The translations under genes and the position numbers were made by a program. A stretch of 64,000 nt of DNA from M0103 sp040386155 (GTDB lineage Bacteria > Bacteroidota > Bacteroidia > Flavobacteriales_D > Crocinitomicaceae). This document shows, one piece after another, positions 1 through 10,063 of this stretch (positions are counted from its first letter, which is position 1; every line of letters starts with the position of its first letter). The notes beneath the pieces were generated by a model. It saw nothing but the letters and a program-made list of their open reading frames with translations. It was not told the DNA's origin and did not search any database. The stretch is taken from contig JAZKFZ010000003.1 in assembly GCA_040386155.1 (NCBI GenBank), positions 992,001 to 1,056,000 on the forward strand. Direction: 5' to 3'.

Positions 1-132
1 TTTACCTTGCGATTCAATCCAATCAATAAACCAATAAAAACTTCCATCTTGCCGTTTTAATTTGTGGATTTTTGAACGCAATTACATCTAAGATGTAGTA
101 CTTAAGGAAAACAAGTCTTAAAACTTCAAATT

Positions 133-3100
133 ATGCGCAATTTAGTGTACAGAGCATTGGCAATAGTAGGATTTTCTATCTTCTTGATGTCGCCAGCATG
201 CAAGAAAGAAGAAGCACTACCAATCGTTATTGAACAAAATACCACCACAGAAATCGAAAAACCTAAACAAACCATCAATACGAGTTACCCAGATTTGTGG
301 AAAAGTGTAGATTCATTGACACAACTTGGTCTGTATAAATCTGCACTCGATAAAGTGCAGATGATCATGGATAAATCGATTGCTGAGAACAATAGTAATC
401 AACTGGTTAAGTCAGTGATTCATAAATTAAAGTTCAATACTTTTCTTACTGAAGATGAATATGTTGTTGCCATTGATGAATTAGATGGTATTAGCAAAGA
501 AGCAAAAGCACCACTTCGACAGTTGATTCATTCCATCACAGCCGATGTTTACTGGGGGTACTTTCAAAACAACCGTTGGAAATTCGAAAATAGAACGGAA
601 ACCGTTGATTTCAAAAATGAGGACATCAGAACGTGGGATTTAAAACGTTTGGCTGATCAAACCTACAAACACTACCTGCTTTCGCTATCAGAGATAGATC
701 AATTGCAATCAATGCCAATTGCCGATTTTAACGAGATTTTATCAGGTGATCATTCCACGCAAAATCTTAGACCAACGCTTTATGATTTTCTTGCGCATAA
801 GGCATTCGATTATTTTCGAAATGCTGAAGCTGGGTTAAATCGCCCTGCTGACAAATTCCATATCAATGATCCAAAAGCATTTGGCGATGCGAGCGCCTTT
901 TTGGCATTAACCACTGAATCGCAGGATACTATGTCAAATTTATTATATGCTACGCGCATATTAAAAGATTTGACTGCTTTCCATCGTGTTGATAAAAATC
1001 CCGAAGCACTCATTGATGTTGAATTAAAGCGCTTACAATTTGTGCGTGGTGTCAACACACTCGAAAATAAAGATGAGTTGTATTTAGCAGCGCTTGAAAA
1101 ATTAGCCAACACATACCAATCAAACCAAGGATACACTGAAATTTGCTACCATATTGCACTACAATATCAAGCGTCGGGAAATAAATATTCAAAAGAAAAT
1201 CCTGATACTCGCTATGATTTACGAAAAGCGATTGAAATTTGTGAAAAAGGCATATCTAAATATCCGAATAGTTATGGCGCTTCCTTTTGCGAAAGCCTAA
1301 TCAATACCATCCAGCAAAAACATATTTATGTATATATAGAAAATGCTGTAGCAAGCAATACTCCTTCTCGCTTTATTTTGGGCTACAAAAATGTCGATAA
1401 ACTCTACTTCAGAGTTGTTAAATTACCTTTTGATTTCTATCTAAAAAATCATGATTACAATCACGACATGGTGGAACATCTTCTCAAAGAAAAATTAGTG
1501 AAAAGCTGGGAAGTAAAATTGGAAGATCCTAAAGATTTTCAAAATCATACAGCAGAGTATAAAATGCCTGAGCTTGCAACAGGACAATATGCTATCCTTG
1601 CTTCTCCTGATAAAGATTTTGCGCTAGAAAAGAACGCGATCACCTATACCAATTTTTGGATTTCAAATTTGAGCTATAACAAGCGCTTCAATAATAGTGA
1701 TGGTACTTGTGATATTTTTGTAACTGATCGCAAAACGGGTAAACCGATGAAAAATGTGACAGGGGCAGTATATCTAAACAAATACAATTATGTTTCCCGT
1801 GATTACAGTTATATCAAACAGGAAAGTTATCACACGGATGAGCTAGGAATGTTTACCATCAAAAGTAAAAATGATTACCGATCATTGTACCTCGATTTAA
1901 GTGACAATGGAGAACACTACAACGAGGCTTATCAATTGTACGTGCACAAACCATATCATAGTAATCCAACGACCTATACAACACATTTTTTCACCGATCG
2001 ATCTATTTATCGACCAGGGCAAACGATTTACTTCAAAGGAATTCACATTAAAAATCAGGGTGAAGAACATACGATTGAAACAGGAAAAGAATTAGTTGTA
2101 CGTTTCTACGATGTGAATTATCAATTGGTGAAAGAACTCAAGTTAACCACGAATGAATTCGGTACAGTCAATGGTTCTTTTGTTGCTCCACAAGGAGTCT
2201 TAAATGGATCAATGACCATTCAAGATGGTCATGGAACAAAATACATTTCGGTAGAAGAATACAAGCGACCAAAATTTGAAACCTCTTTCAAACCCGTTGC
2301 TGGCGTTTTCAAATTGGGACAAAAAATTACGGTAGAAGGTCAAGCAAAATCCTATGCCGGAGCAAATATCGATGGCGCACAAGTTCAATTTAGAGTGGTA
2401 CGTGGTTATCAATTCCCTTACTGGCTTTCGTATCGTTATCGTTGGTTTCCAAATGCTGGAGAACAGGTAGAAATTCTCAATGGTGAAGTGCAAACCGATG
2501 AAAGTGGAAACTATAAAATCGAATTTGAAGCGAAGGAAGATCCAACGGTTAACAAAAAGTATTATCCAACCTACTCGTACAATATCATTGCTGATGTGAC
2601 TGATGTGAACGGTGAAACGCAAAGTACATCTACGTGGGTCAATGTCGGTTATACCGCTATGACAGTTTCCATGGAAGTTCCTGCTATTTTGGAAAAACAA
2701 CTAACGAACAAGTTTGCCATCTCAACACGCAATTTGATGGGTGAAAAGGTAAAAGCTACGGGATCTGTTGCCATTTGGAAAGTGAAAGAACCTGCAGGCG
2801 TTTTCCGCAAAAGCATTTGGGAACGACCAGATTATGGAACCATCAGCGATGATGAATTCAGAAAACTATTCCCCAATGACCCACTTTTACATGTTTCTCA
2901 GCCCGAAAAAGGCGACTTAGTGGCAAAAATTGCTTTTAATACAGATAAAGATGATTCAGTTGCAATCAACCGATTAAAGGAATTTGAAACAGGTCAATAC
3001 ATTGTAGAAGCAAGTGCGGTGGATGCTTTTGGCGAAACAGTTACAGACATCAAAACATTTACTTTGTTGGATAAAACGACGACAAAAAATGCAAGCAACA

Positions 3101-6100
3101 GTATCTTCACTGTAACAGCGTTGAAAAACTATTGTGAGCCAGGAGAAAATGCTGAATTTCTTATTGCAACAGCTGCAGAGGATGTGAGCGTACTTTATGA
3201 AATCTTCCACAAGGATAAAATCATTAAGCGCGAAATCATCACTATAAGCAAAGCTCAAAAGCTGATTAAACTACCTATTTCAGAAGCACATCGCGGAAAC
3301 ATCAGTGTGCTTTTCACAGCGGTAAAATTCAATGAAAACTTCAGCTTCAATGAAACAATTGTTGTTCCCTACAGCAATAAACAACTTGATATTACTTTTG
3401 AAACATTCCGCGATAAATTGCAACCAGGTCAACTAGAAGAATGGAAAGTTAAAATCAAGGGACCCAAAGGCGAAAAAGTGTTGGCAGAGTTGTTAGCTAC
3501 CATGTACGATGCTTCGTTGGATCAATTTGCAGCAAATAGTTTTTACCTAAGCATTTTTAACTCATACTATAGCGCTAGCTATTGGTCATCGAATAGTTTC
3601 GATACAAAAGGATCACAATTATACGACCGTAATTGGAATACCTATTACAATAATTACAAATACCGCAATTATGATCAAATGAATTGGTTTGGGTATTACA
3701 TGAACTATGGGTATTACAGAAATTATTATGAAGGGGATGGTTTGTATGATCGACTGTCAGTTGATGAAATTAGTTTAGAATCTGTGGTTGTTACCTCTTC
3801 ATCACGTGCACGAGGATCTAAATCAGACAAGGCAATGGAATCACTAGATAGCGATCAGGAAAAAGAAGAAAGTGCTGGTTATGGTTTTGCTGCAGGAAAT
3901 AGTGTTGCTGAACAAAAAAATAAGGACGGAAAGTTGGATGAAAACCGACAACAGAGCTTAAATCAACCAATAGCTACCGGAGGACTTCCTGCTAATCTAG
4001 CCGATGTAAAAGCACGCAGTAATTTTAATGAAACGGCCTTTTTCATGCCGGCACTGCAGACAGATGAGAATGGGGAGGTCATCATTAAATTTACCATTCC
4101 TGAATCATTGACAAAGTGGAAATTTCTAGCATTAGCACACACCAAAGATCTAAAAACTGGCACTGCACAAAAAGAAGTCATCACGCAAAAAGAATTGATG
4201 GTGACACCCAATGCACCAAGATTCCTTCGTGAAGGCGACCACATGTTCTTTGCTGCTAAAATTGATAACTTATCAGAGGGTGATTTGGATGGAACTTCGC
4301 AGCTATTTTTATTCGATGCTTTGACTGGAAATCCTGTTGATGTTGCATTCAATAACACCAATGCACAGCAAACATTTACAGCAAAAAAAGGTCAAAGTGC
4401 TTCGTTAGCATGGGAAATTGATGTACCTTTTGGTGTTGAAGCAGTGACGTATAAAGTAGTTGCGCAAGCAAAAAATCATACTGATGGAGAAGAAATGGCC
4501 TTGCCGATTTTAACGAATCGTATTTTGGTGACAGAATCCATGCCTTTACCATCGAAAAAAGCAGGTACCAAAGAATTCTATTTCGAGAAGTTGATCAATT
4601 CAAAATCTTCTTCGAGCATCAAACACCACAGCTTGACATTGGAATACACTTCCAACCCTGCTTGGTATGCCATTCAAGCGATGCCATATATGATGGAGTA
4701 TCCTTACGAATGTGCAGAGCAAACCTTTACACGTTACTATGCAAATAGTATAGCTTCTGAAATCGTGAATTCAAGTCCAAAGATCAAACAAGTATTTGAA
4801 AGCTGGAAAACGAGCAGTCCGGATGCTTTCTTATCCAATTTGGAGAAAAATCAAGAATTGAAAAGCGTTATTTTGGAAGAAACGCCATGGGTTCTAGATG
4901 CCAAAAACGAAAGTGAGCGCAAAAAACGAGTTGGCTTGTTGTTCGATTTGACAAAAATGGACAAAGACCTGAAAAAAGCACTTGACAAAATTGAAAAATT
5001 ACAAGTGTCGAATGGTGGATGGCCATGGTTTGCTGGAATGCGTGACAATCGCTACATCACACAGCACATCATTACAGGAATGGGCCATTTGGATCATTTG
5101 GGTGTGAAAGATGTTCGTCAAAATGGAAAAACCTGGAACATGGTGAAGAAAGGAGTTAAGTACCTTGATGATCGTATATTGGAAGATTATGAATGGATGA
5201 AAAAACACCATACAGATTGGGAAAAAACACAGCAAGTAGGTCAAACACAAATCCAATATTTGTATGCTAGAAGTTATTTCAAAGACATTCCAGTAGATCC
5301 AAAAGTAAAAGTGGCTTTCGATTTCTATCAAAATCAAGCACATGAATACTGGAAGAACTTCGACATTCATACAGAAGCGATGATTGCGTTGCAGGCACAA
5401 CGGTATGCTATTGAAAAGATTCCGACCCGCATCATGGCATCATTAAAAGAAAGAGCCATTTTACACGACGAGCTTGGAATGTATTGGAAAGATAATGTTG
5501 CAGGTTATTACTGGTATCAAGCACCTATCGAAACGCAGGCATTGATGATTGAGGCTTTTGACGAAATCACTGATGATCAGCCAGTGGTTGAAGAATTAAA
5601 AGTTTGGTTGTTGAAAAACAAGCAAACCAACGATTGGAAAACAACAAAAGCGACAGCTGAGGCCTGTTATGCTCTATTATTAAAAGGAACTGCCATTTTA
5701 GAACGCGACAATGATGTTACGATTACGATGGGTGGCAAAACAATCGATCCGAAAGCAATGGGTGTTGATGTTCAAGCTGGAACGGGTTATTTCAAAACCG
5801 CATGGTCAGCGAAAGACGTGAAACCAGAAATGGGGAAAGTAACCGTAACAAAGAAAAATGACGGTGTAAGCTGGGGTGCTATTTACTGGCAATATTTTGA
5901 AGATTTGGATAAAATCACTTCGCATGAAACGAATCTGAAATTGAATAAAAAGTTATTCCTAGTGAAGAACACGAATTCTGGTCCTGTGATGTCACCAGTT
6001 GATTCAAAAACAAAGCTAAAGCCTGGCGATAAGATCCGTGTTCGCATTGAGTTACGCACAGATCGTGATATGGAATACGTGCACATGAAAGACATGCGTG

Positions 6101-6354
6101 CATCTGGTTTCGAGCCAGTAAGCGTTTTCTCTCAATACAAATGGCAAGATGGTTTGGGTTATTACGAAACGACAAAAGATGCCTCTACGAACTTCTTTAT
6201 GGATTATCTCCGCAAAGGAACGTATGTATTTGAATATGATGTTCGAGTGGCACATTATGGGAACTTCTCGAATGGTATCACGACTATTCAGTGCATGTAC
6301 GCACCTGAGTTTACATCACATTCTGAAGGAATTCGTGTAGAAGTTAAAAAGTAA
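133..6354 (+). CDS. Alpha-2-macroglobulin family lipoprotein (thioester type)
   Basis: This 2073-residue protein has a lipoprotein signal ending in a lipobox (SPAC) with Cys23, so it is predicted to be anchored to an envelope membrane. Family features seen are the MG2-like segment near residues 630-720 (FTDRSIYRPGQ), the alpha-2-macroglobulin core near 1290-1340 (NETAFFMPALQTDENG), and a thioester motif CAEQ with Cys1527 followed by a helical domain. By family knowledge such proteins trap proteases covalently through the thioester and are thought to protect the periplasm. A Tyr/Asn-rich, low-complexity stretch (about residues 1135-1210) and a Ser/charged stretch (about 1213-1290) lie where a flexible bait region could be. 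No pbpC gene, a common partner of bacterial homologues, is adjacent. The start is the first ATG and gives a proper signal peptide. The family call is firm; the identity of the bait region is inference. Confidence 0.93.
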   Translation: MRNLVYRALAIVGFSIFLMSPACKKEEALPIVIEQNTTTEIEKPKQTINTSYPDLWKSVDSLTQLGLYKSALDKVQMIMDKSIAENNSNQLVKSVIHKLKFNTFLTEDEYVVAIDELDGISKEAKAPLRQLIHSITADVYWGYFQNNRWKFENRTETVDFKNEDIRTWDLKRLADQTYKHYLLSLSEIDQLQSMPIADFNEILSGDHSTQNLRPTLYDFLAHKAFDYFRNAEAGLNRPADKFHINDPKAFGDASAFLALTTESQDTMSNLLYATRILKDLTAFHRVDKNPEALIDVELKRLQFVRGVNTLENKDELYLAALEKLANTYQSNQGYTEICYHIALQYQASGNKYSKENPDTRYDLRKAIEICEKGISKYPNSYGASFCESLINTIQQKHIYVYIENAVASNTPSRFILGYKNVDKLYFRVVKLPFDFYLKNHDYNHDMVEHLLKEKLVKSWEVKLEDPKDFQNHTAEYKMPELATGQYAILASPDKDFALEKNAITYTNFWISNLSYNKRFNNSDGTCDIFVTDRKTGKPMKNVTGAVYLNKYNYVSRDYSYIKQESYHTDELGMFTIKSKNDYRSLYLDLSDNGEHYNEAYQLYVHKPYHSNPTTYTTHFFTDRSIYRPGQTIYFKGIHIKNQGEEHTIETGKELVVRFYDVNYQLVKELKLTTNEFGTVNGSFVAPQGVLNGSMTIQDGHGTKYISVEEYKRPKFETSFKPVAGVFKLGQKITVEGQAKSYAGANIDGAQVQFRVVRGYQFPYWLSYRYRWFPNAGEQVEILNGEVQTDESGNYKIEFEAKEDPTVNKKYYPTYSYNIIADVTDVNGETQSTSTWVNVGYTAMTVSMEVPAILEKQLTNKFAISTRNLMGEKVKATGSVAIWKVKEPAGVFRKSIWERPDYGTISDDEFRKLFPNDPLLHVSQPEKGDLVAKIAFNTDKDDSVAINRLKEFETGQYIVEASAVDAFGETVTDIKTFTLLDKTTTKNASNSIFTVTALKNYCEPGENAEFLIATAAEDVSVLYEIFHKDKIIKREIITISKAQKLIKLPISEAHRGNISVLFTAVKFNENFSFNETIVVPYSNKQLDITFETFRDKLQPGQLEEWKVKIKGPKGEKVLAELLATMYDASLDQFAANSFYLSIFNSYYSASYWSSNSFDTKGSQLYDRNWNTYYNNYKYRNYDQMNWFGYYMNYGYYRNYYEGDGLYDRLSVDEISLESVVVTSSSRARGSKSDKAMESLDSDQEKEESAGYGFAAGNSVAEQKNKDGKLDENRQQSLNQPIATGGLPANLADVKARSNFNETAFFMPALQTDENGEVIIKFTIPESLTKWKFLALAHTKDLKTGTAQKEVITQKELMVTPNAPRFLREGDHMFFAAKIDNLSEGDLDGTSQLFLFDALTGNPVDVAFNNTNAQQTFTAKKGQSASLAWEIDVPFGVEAVTYKVVAQAKNHTDGEEMALPILTNRILVTESMPLPSKKAGTKEFYFEKLINSKSSSSIKHHSLTLEYTSNPAWYAIQAMPYMMEYPYECAEQTFTRYYANSIASEIVNSSPKIKQVFESWKTSSPDAFLSNLEKNQELKSVILEETPWVLDAKNESERKKRVGLLFDLTKMDKDLKKALDKIEKLQVSNGGWPWFAGMRDNRYITQHIITGMGHLDHLGVKDVRQNGKTWNMVKKGVKYLDDRILEDYEWMKKHHTDWEKTQQVGQTQIQYLYARSYFKDIPVDPKVKVAFDFYQNQAHEYWKNFDIHTEAMIALQAQRYAIEKIPTRIMASLKERAILHDELGMYWKDNVAGYYWYQAPIETQALMIEAFDEITDDQPVVEELKVWLLKNKQTNDWKTTKATAEACYALLLKGTAILERDNDVTITMGGKTIDPKAMGVDVQAGTGYFKTAWSAKDVKPEMGKVTVTKKNDGVSWGAIYWQYFEDLDKITSHETNLKLNKKLFLVKNTNSGPVMSPVDSKTKLKPGDKIRVRIELRTDRDMEYVHMKDMRASGFEPVSVFSQYKWQDGLGYYETTKDASTNFFMDYLRKGTYVFEYDVRVAHYGNFSNGITTIQCMYAPEFTSHSEGIRVEVKK

Positions 6355-6382
6355 AATGGTTGGTAAGGTGGTTATAAAAAAA

Positions 6383-6410
6383 CGGCGGATTCAAATTTTT
6401 GAATCCGCCG
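6383..6410 (+). terminator. Intrinsic terminator after the alpha-2-macroglobulin gene
   Basis: A GC-rich inverted repeat (CGGCGGATTC paired with GAATCCGCCG) has an A/T loop and is followed by a T-rich run (CTTTGTTTCTTTTTT). It lies 28 bases past the stop codon. Confidence 0.85.
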
Positions 6411-6427
6411 CTTTGTTTCTTTTTTAC

Positions 6428-6435
6428 TAAATTTG
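6428..6435 (+). promoter_or_regulatory. Bacteroidota -7 element (TAAATTTG)
   Basis: TAAATTTG matches the TAnnTTTG consensus of the Bacteroidota primary sigma factor and ends 15 bases before the ATG of the ELWxxDGT-repeat gene. No clear -33 TTTG at the usual spacing was found. Confidence 0.55.
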
Positions 6436-6450
6436 TAAGAAATTGAATAA

Positions 6451-9400
6451 ATGAAAACCATACTCGTTCTTACCCTTTTATTGTCTCCTATTTTTGTTTT
6501 AGGGCAAACTCAATTGTTGAAAAATATTAATTCGAACGAGAGTTATGTTGGAGATTACCAAATGGAGTCTCCAATTGAATTTAATGGTCACTTATACTTT
6601 ATTGCTCATTTTTATAGTTCAGACATTCATGAATTATGGAAGTCAGATGGAACAGAATTTGGAACAAAAAAAGTAACTGAAGTTTTCAATGGAAATGGAG
6701 TTCATGAGATTTATAAATTCAACAATATGTTATTTTTTTCTGCAATCTCATCAAATTATGGGATTGAATTGTGGAAAACAGACGGAACAACAGCTGGGAC
6801 AACTTTAGTGAAAGATTTGAGTCCAGGAACTGGATCTGGTAATCCAGGAAATTTTTGTGTTGTAGGGAGTGAACTTTTTTTTACAGCAAATTATAATGGT
6901 TTTGAGTTTGAGCTCTGGAAGTCAGATGGCACAGCGGCTGGTACAACTTTCTTAAAATCAATTGCAAGTATCAGTTTTACTAATGCAGAAGATTGGTTTA
7001 CAACAGCAAACAACTTTCTTTTCTTCTATAATTACACTGATGGAAATGGAACAACAATGTGGCGTTCTGATGGCACATCTACTGGTACTTTTCAAGTGAC
7101 AGATGACCAAGGGAATCCAATTTACAATAATGGTATTCCCTATCCGATTAACAATAAAATAATTTTTACCGGGCAGACTAATTCAACTGATGTGCAACAT
7201 TTATGGGTGAGTGATGGCACTGCAATGGGAACTATGCAATTATATGAAGATACAGTTTGGGAAGTTAAAGTAATTGCAAATGAAGCTTTTTTTTCTGTTG
7301 ACAATACGAACGATCAAAAAGAAATATGGAGTACAAATGGAACTTTAGCAGGTACCAACCTCAATTACATTATTCCGGCTCAATACAATCATATAGGTTT
7401 TGTTGGCGGCTATAATGACACCTTGATTTACAATGCCCAAGATCTTAGTAGTCAAGTGCCAATGACATCGAATCGTTTAAGTTTGAATAATAATACAGCC
7501 TTAGTTATACAAAATAATATTGTGAATACTATTATAGGAGAGGCAGCACAGGGAGTTGTTGTAAGTGCCAGTTCAAATGTACTTTGGCATGGAGATGAAT
7601 TAAATCATTTAGTCAATTCAACATGTACTGAAATTGGAGAAATACGTCCAGGAACTATAGGCGCAAATATCAAACCATTGAAACAAATAGGCAATTTATC
7701 TTTTTTTAGTGCAGAGGATGGAGAAAGTAATACTCAATTATGGTGCCTAGACCTTAGTAATCTTGAATACTTAAAATTAACTGATATAGGCATTCAGCCT
7801 CAGGGAGCTGATATTGAAAACTTACTAGAGTTAAATGGACAACTTTATTTTAGTGCTAATGATGGCATTAATGGCCTGGAACCATGGGTCAGTGATGGGA
7901 CGGATTCTGGTACTCATTTAGTGAAAGATATCAACTCTGGTTCAGCATCTTCATTTATTAGAGATTTCGCAGAATTGAATGGTGAAATGTATTTTTTCAC
8001 AATTGCACCAGATGAATCCTTATACAAAACTGATGGAACAGAATTGGGTACAACTCTTGTTTCCAATATAGAATACCTTGGAAGTAAAAGGTTCACCAAA
8101 TTAAATGGTGAATTGTATTTTGTGAGAGGTGGATTATATAATAACGAAATGTGGAAAACAGATGGAACTACTGCTGGCACACAATTAGCATTCAGTATTT
8201 TTGATTCGACAGCATCTATCGTTATGCCATATACTATTGGTAATCACATAATCTTTCAAGGAAATGATGGTACAGGACAAACTACTTGGTTTATTAGTGA
8301 CGGAACAATGGCGGGCACACAAGTTGCAAACCCTAGTGATACAGACCCAAAGTTTTCAAATTTCACATCAAACATCTATTTGTATGACAATAAAATAGTT
8401 GCTTCTATACACATGAATAATAATATCCTTTCAATCTATTCTCTTGATGAAACGGCACCAAATGCAACTTTGATTGCAGAGTTTACTGGGTATCCTCAAA
8501 TAAGTGGTTACAATCAAGCTACAAATACTGCAATCTCTCAAAACTTTATGTATACTGTATTAAGTCAATCGCCAAACGATTTTGCATTATGGAGGATTGA
8601 TCTTTCTAATAATACCTCGGAATTAATTTATGATAGTGAGTTTTACATTTCGGCACCATTTGTATTGAATGACACCATCTATTTTAATTCTGGCAATAAG
8701 GTGCGTGGAGTTACAAACCTAACAAATACTCCTTTTGAAGTGATGAATAATTTTGCACTAATTGAGAATCCAACACCGTTTGAAAATAATATTTGTTTAC
8801 TTGGAACATTCAGTCCAATTAGCAATGGTTTTTCAACTGGACCGCAAAGTTGGATTTCTTTTGATGGGCAAGCCCTTACTCCATTAATAAATCCACAGTT
8901 GGGATTATCTTTTTTAGGGAATAGAACTATTGTCGGTGATCGCATCTATTTTACAGCAAATAATTCCATCTTGGGAAATGAACTTTGGTATTATAGTAAA
9001 TCAAATGATAGTGTACCTACAATATATTTGGACACAGCAAATTGTGTTGATTTCCTTTGGTCTAGTTCAAATGAAACCTATCAAACTTCAGGCTTTTATT
9101 ATCAAGCAATTGAGGATATTTCCGGAAATGATTCTTTGCATCTCTTTTTAAATTTATCAATTTATAATCCTTTTAACGCTACTATTTCGGGAGCACCATT
9201 TATAGTACCTACTGATGTTAGTAGCTGTACTGGTTTACTTTATTTAGATGTTGGAACAGCGGATCTTTTTGCAACTATCGATTCGTTAAATACCTCTGCA
9301 CAAGCCAATGAGGTAATTGTCGCAGGAAGTTTGTGTCATGGTATTCATTTTATCACAGTTTCCGATTCATGTGGTTATTCCTACTCATCCGTGTTTATTA

Positions 9401-9966
9401 TACCTTATCCAGAAGAAACTATTACAAACGTCTCTGGAGCGAACGCTTTAGATTCGATTGGATTTATTGTAGAAAATTGCACTCTATCGTATGATGATAT
9501 TGATACTTCATTTATTACTTCAATTACAGTTATTGATTCTACAGCGACCGTTGAGTGGAGAATAATTGACATTTTTGGAAATATTTATATTGAAATAGCG
9601 ACTTATAATATTCCTGAAGGCCCAGGAAATTACATTTTCCAAATTAGTTTATTTTGTCCCACACGAGTAAATGAACAGGTTTTTGCAATAACGCAAGACA
9701 TTCAAAATATGTTATATGTAGAAGCCATTTCAGAAAACTACAGCACAGTTTCAATTTATCCCAATCCCACCGAATCAAATCTTACGGTCACATTTGAGGG
9801 ACAAATTGCAAAGTATACAATCTATGATATGCAAGGAAAACTCGTAATAACTAATAATGTAAATTCAGGTGAACAAATTTCTATTTCCGAACTAAATGAT
9901 GGGATGTACTTTCTTGAGTTAATTACTGAAAAGGAAAATGTCCTAAAAAGAATTATTAAAAAGTAA
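6451..9966 (+). CDS. ELWxxDGT-repeat protein with T9SS sorting domain
   Basis: This 1171-residue exported protein starts with a Sec signal peptide (cleavage likely after VLGQ). It carries about ten copies of a repeat with core ELWKSDGTxxGT, variants of which include MWRSDGT, LWVSDGT, IWSTNGT and EPWVSDGT, spread over residues 60-640. This is the ELWxxDGT repeat family, predicted to form beta-propeller-like blades. The last 80 residues form a type A T9SS C-terminal domain (YPNPTESNLTVTF, then IYDMQGK and a GMYFLEL-like strand), so the protein is predicted to cross the outer membrane through the type IX system and end on the surface or in the medium. It is a single-gene unit with its own -7 box and a strong terminator. 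Ligand and function are unknown; cell-surface binding or adhesion is only inference. Confidence 0.9.
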   Translation: MKTILVLTLLLSPIFVLGQTQLLKNINSNESYVGDYQMESPIEFNGHLYFIAHFYSSDIHELWKSDGTEFGTKKVTEVFNGNGVHEIYKFNNMLFFSAISSNYGIELWKTDGTTAGTTLVKDLSPGTGSGNPGNFCVVGSELFFTANYNGFEFELWKSDGTAAGTTFLKSIASISFTNAEDWFTTANNFLFFYNYTDGNGTTMWRSDGTSTGTFQVTDDQGNPIYNNGIPYPINNKIIFTGQTNSTDVQHLWVSDGTAMGTMQLYEDTVWEVKVIANEAFFSVDNTNDQKEIWSTNGTLAGTNLNYIIPAQYNHIGFVGGYNDTLIYNAQDLSSQVPMTSNRLSLNNNTALVIQNNIVNTIIGEAAQGVVVSASSNVLWHGDELNHLVNSTCTEIGEIRPGTIGANIKPLKQIGNLSFFSAEDGESNTQLWCLDLSNLEYLKLTDIGIQPQGADIENLLELNGQLYFSANDGINGLEPWVSDGTDSGTHLVKDINSGSASSFIRDFAELNGEMYFFTIAPDESLYKTDGTELGTTLVSNIEYLGSKRFTKLNGELYFVRGGLYNNEMWKTDGTTAGTQLAFSIFDSTASIVMPYTIGNHIIFQGNDGTGQTTWFISDGTMAGTQVANPSDTDPKFSNFTSNIYLYDNKIVASIHMNNNILSIYSLDETAPNATLIAEFTGYPQISGYNQATNTAISQNFMYTVLSQSPNDFALWRIDLSNNTSELIYDSEFYISAPFVLNDTIYFNSGNKVRGVTNLTNTPFEVMNNFALIENPTPFENNICLLGTFSPISNGFSTGPQSWISFDGQALTPLINPQLGLSFLGNRTIVGDRIYFTANNSILGNELWYYSKSNDSVPTIYLDTANCVDFLWSSSNETYQTSGFYYQAIEDISGNDSLHLFLNLSIYNPFNATISGAPFIVPTDVSSCTGLLYLDVGTADLFATIDSLNTSAQANEVIVAGSLCHGIHFITVSDSCGYSYSSVFIIPYPEETITNVSGANALDSIGFIVENCTLSYDDIDTSFITSITVIDSTATVEWRIIDIFGNIYIEIATYNIPEGPGNYIFQISLFCPTRVNEQVFAITQDIQNMLYVEAISENYSTVSIYPNPTESNLTVTFEGQIAKYTIYDMQGKLVITNNVNSGEQISISELNDGMYFLELITEKENVLKRIIKK

Positions 9967-9986
9967 AATGGTTGGTTATAAAAAAG

Positions 9987-10023
9987 GCGTTTAGAATATG
10001 GTTTAACACCAAATTCTAAACGC
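9987..10023. terminator. Bidirectional intrinsic terminator between convergent genes
   Basis: GCGTTTAGAAT pairs with ATTCTAAACGC around a 15-base loop that contains a smaller inverted repeat (TGGTTTAACACCA). Runs of A upstream and T downstream allow use in both directions, serving the ELWxxDGT gene (plus) and the DEAD-box gene (minus). Confidence 0.85.
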
Positions 10024-10063
10024 TTTTATCATTTATATCAAAAAAGAGCGATGAAAACCACCC

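Noticed and set aside
1..90. Possible start of a minus-strand gene leaving the left edge (frame reading KRQDGSFYWFIDWIESQGK)
   Set aside because: It has only a TTG as possible start, about 26 codons are visible, and stops lie just upstream. I cannot separate it from chance.
6451..9966. ELWxxDGT repeats taken as a DNA-level tandem repeat
   Set aside because: The repeats are spaced irregularly and diverged at DNA level; they are protein repeats of a known family.
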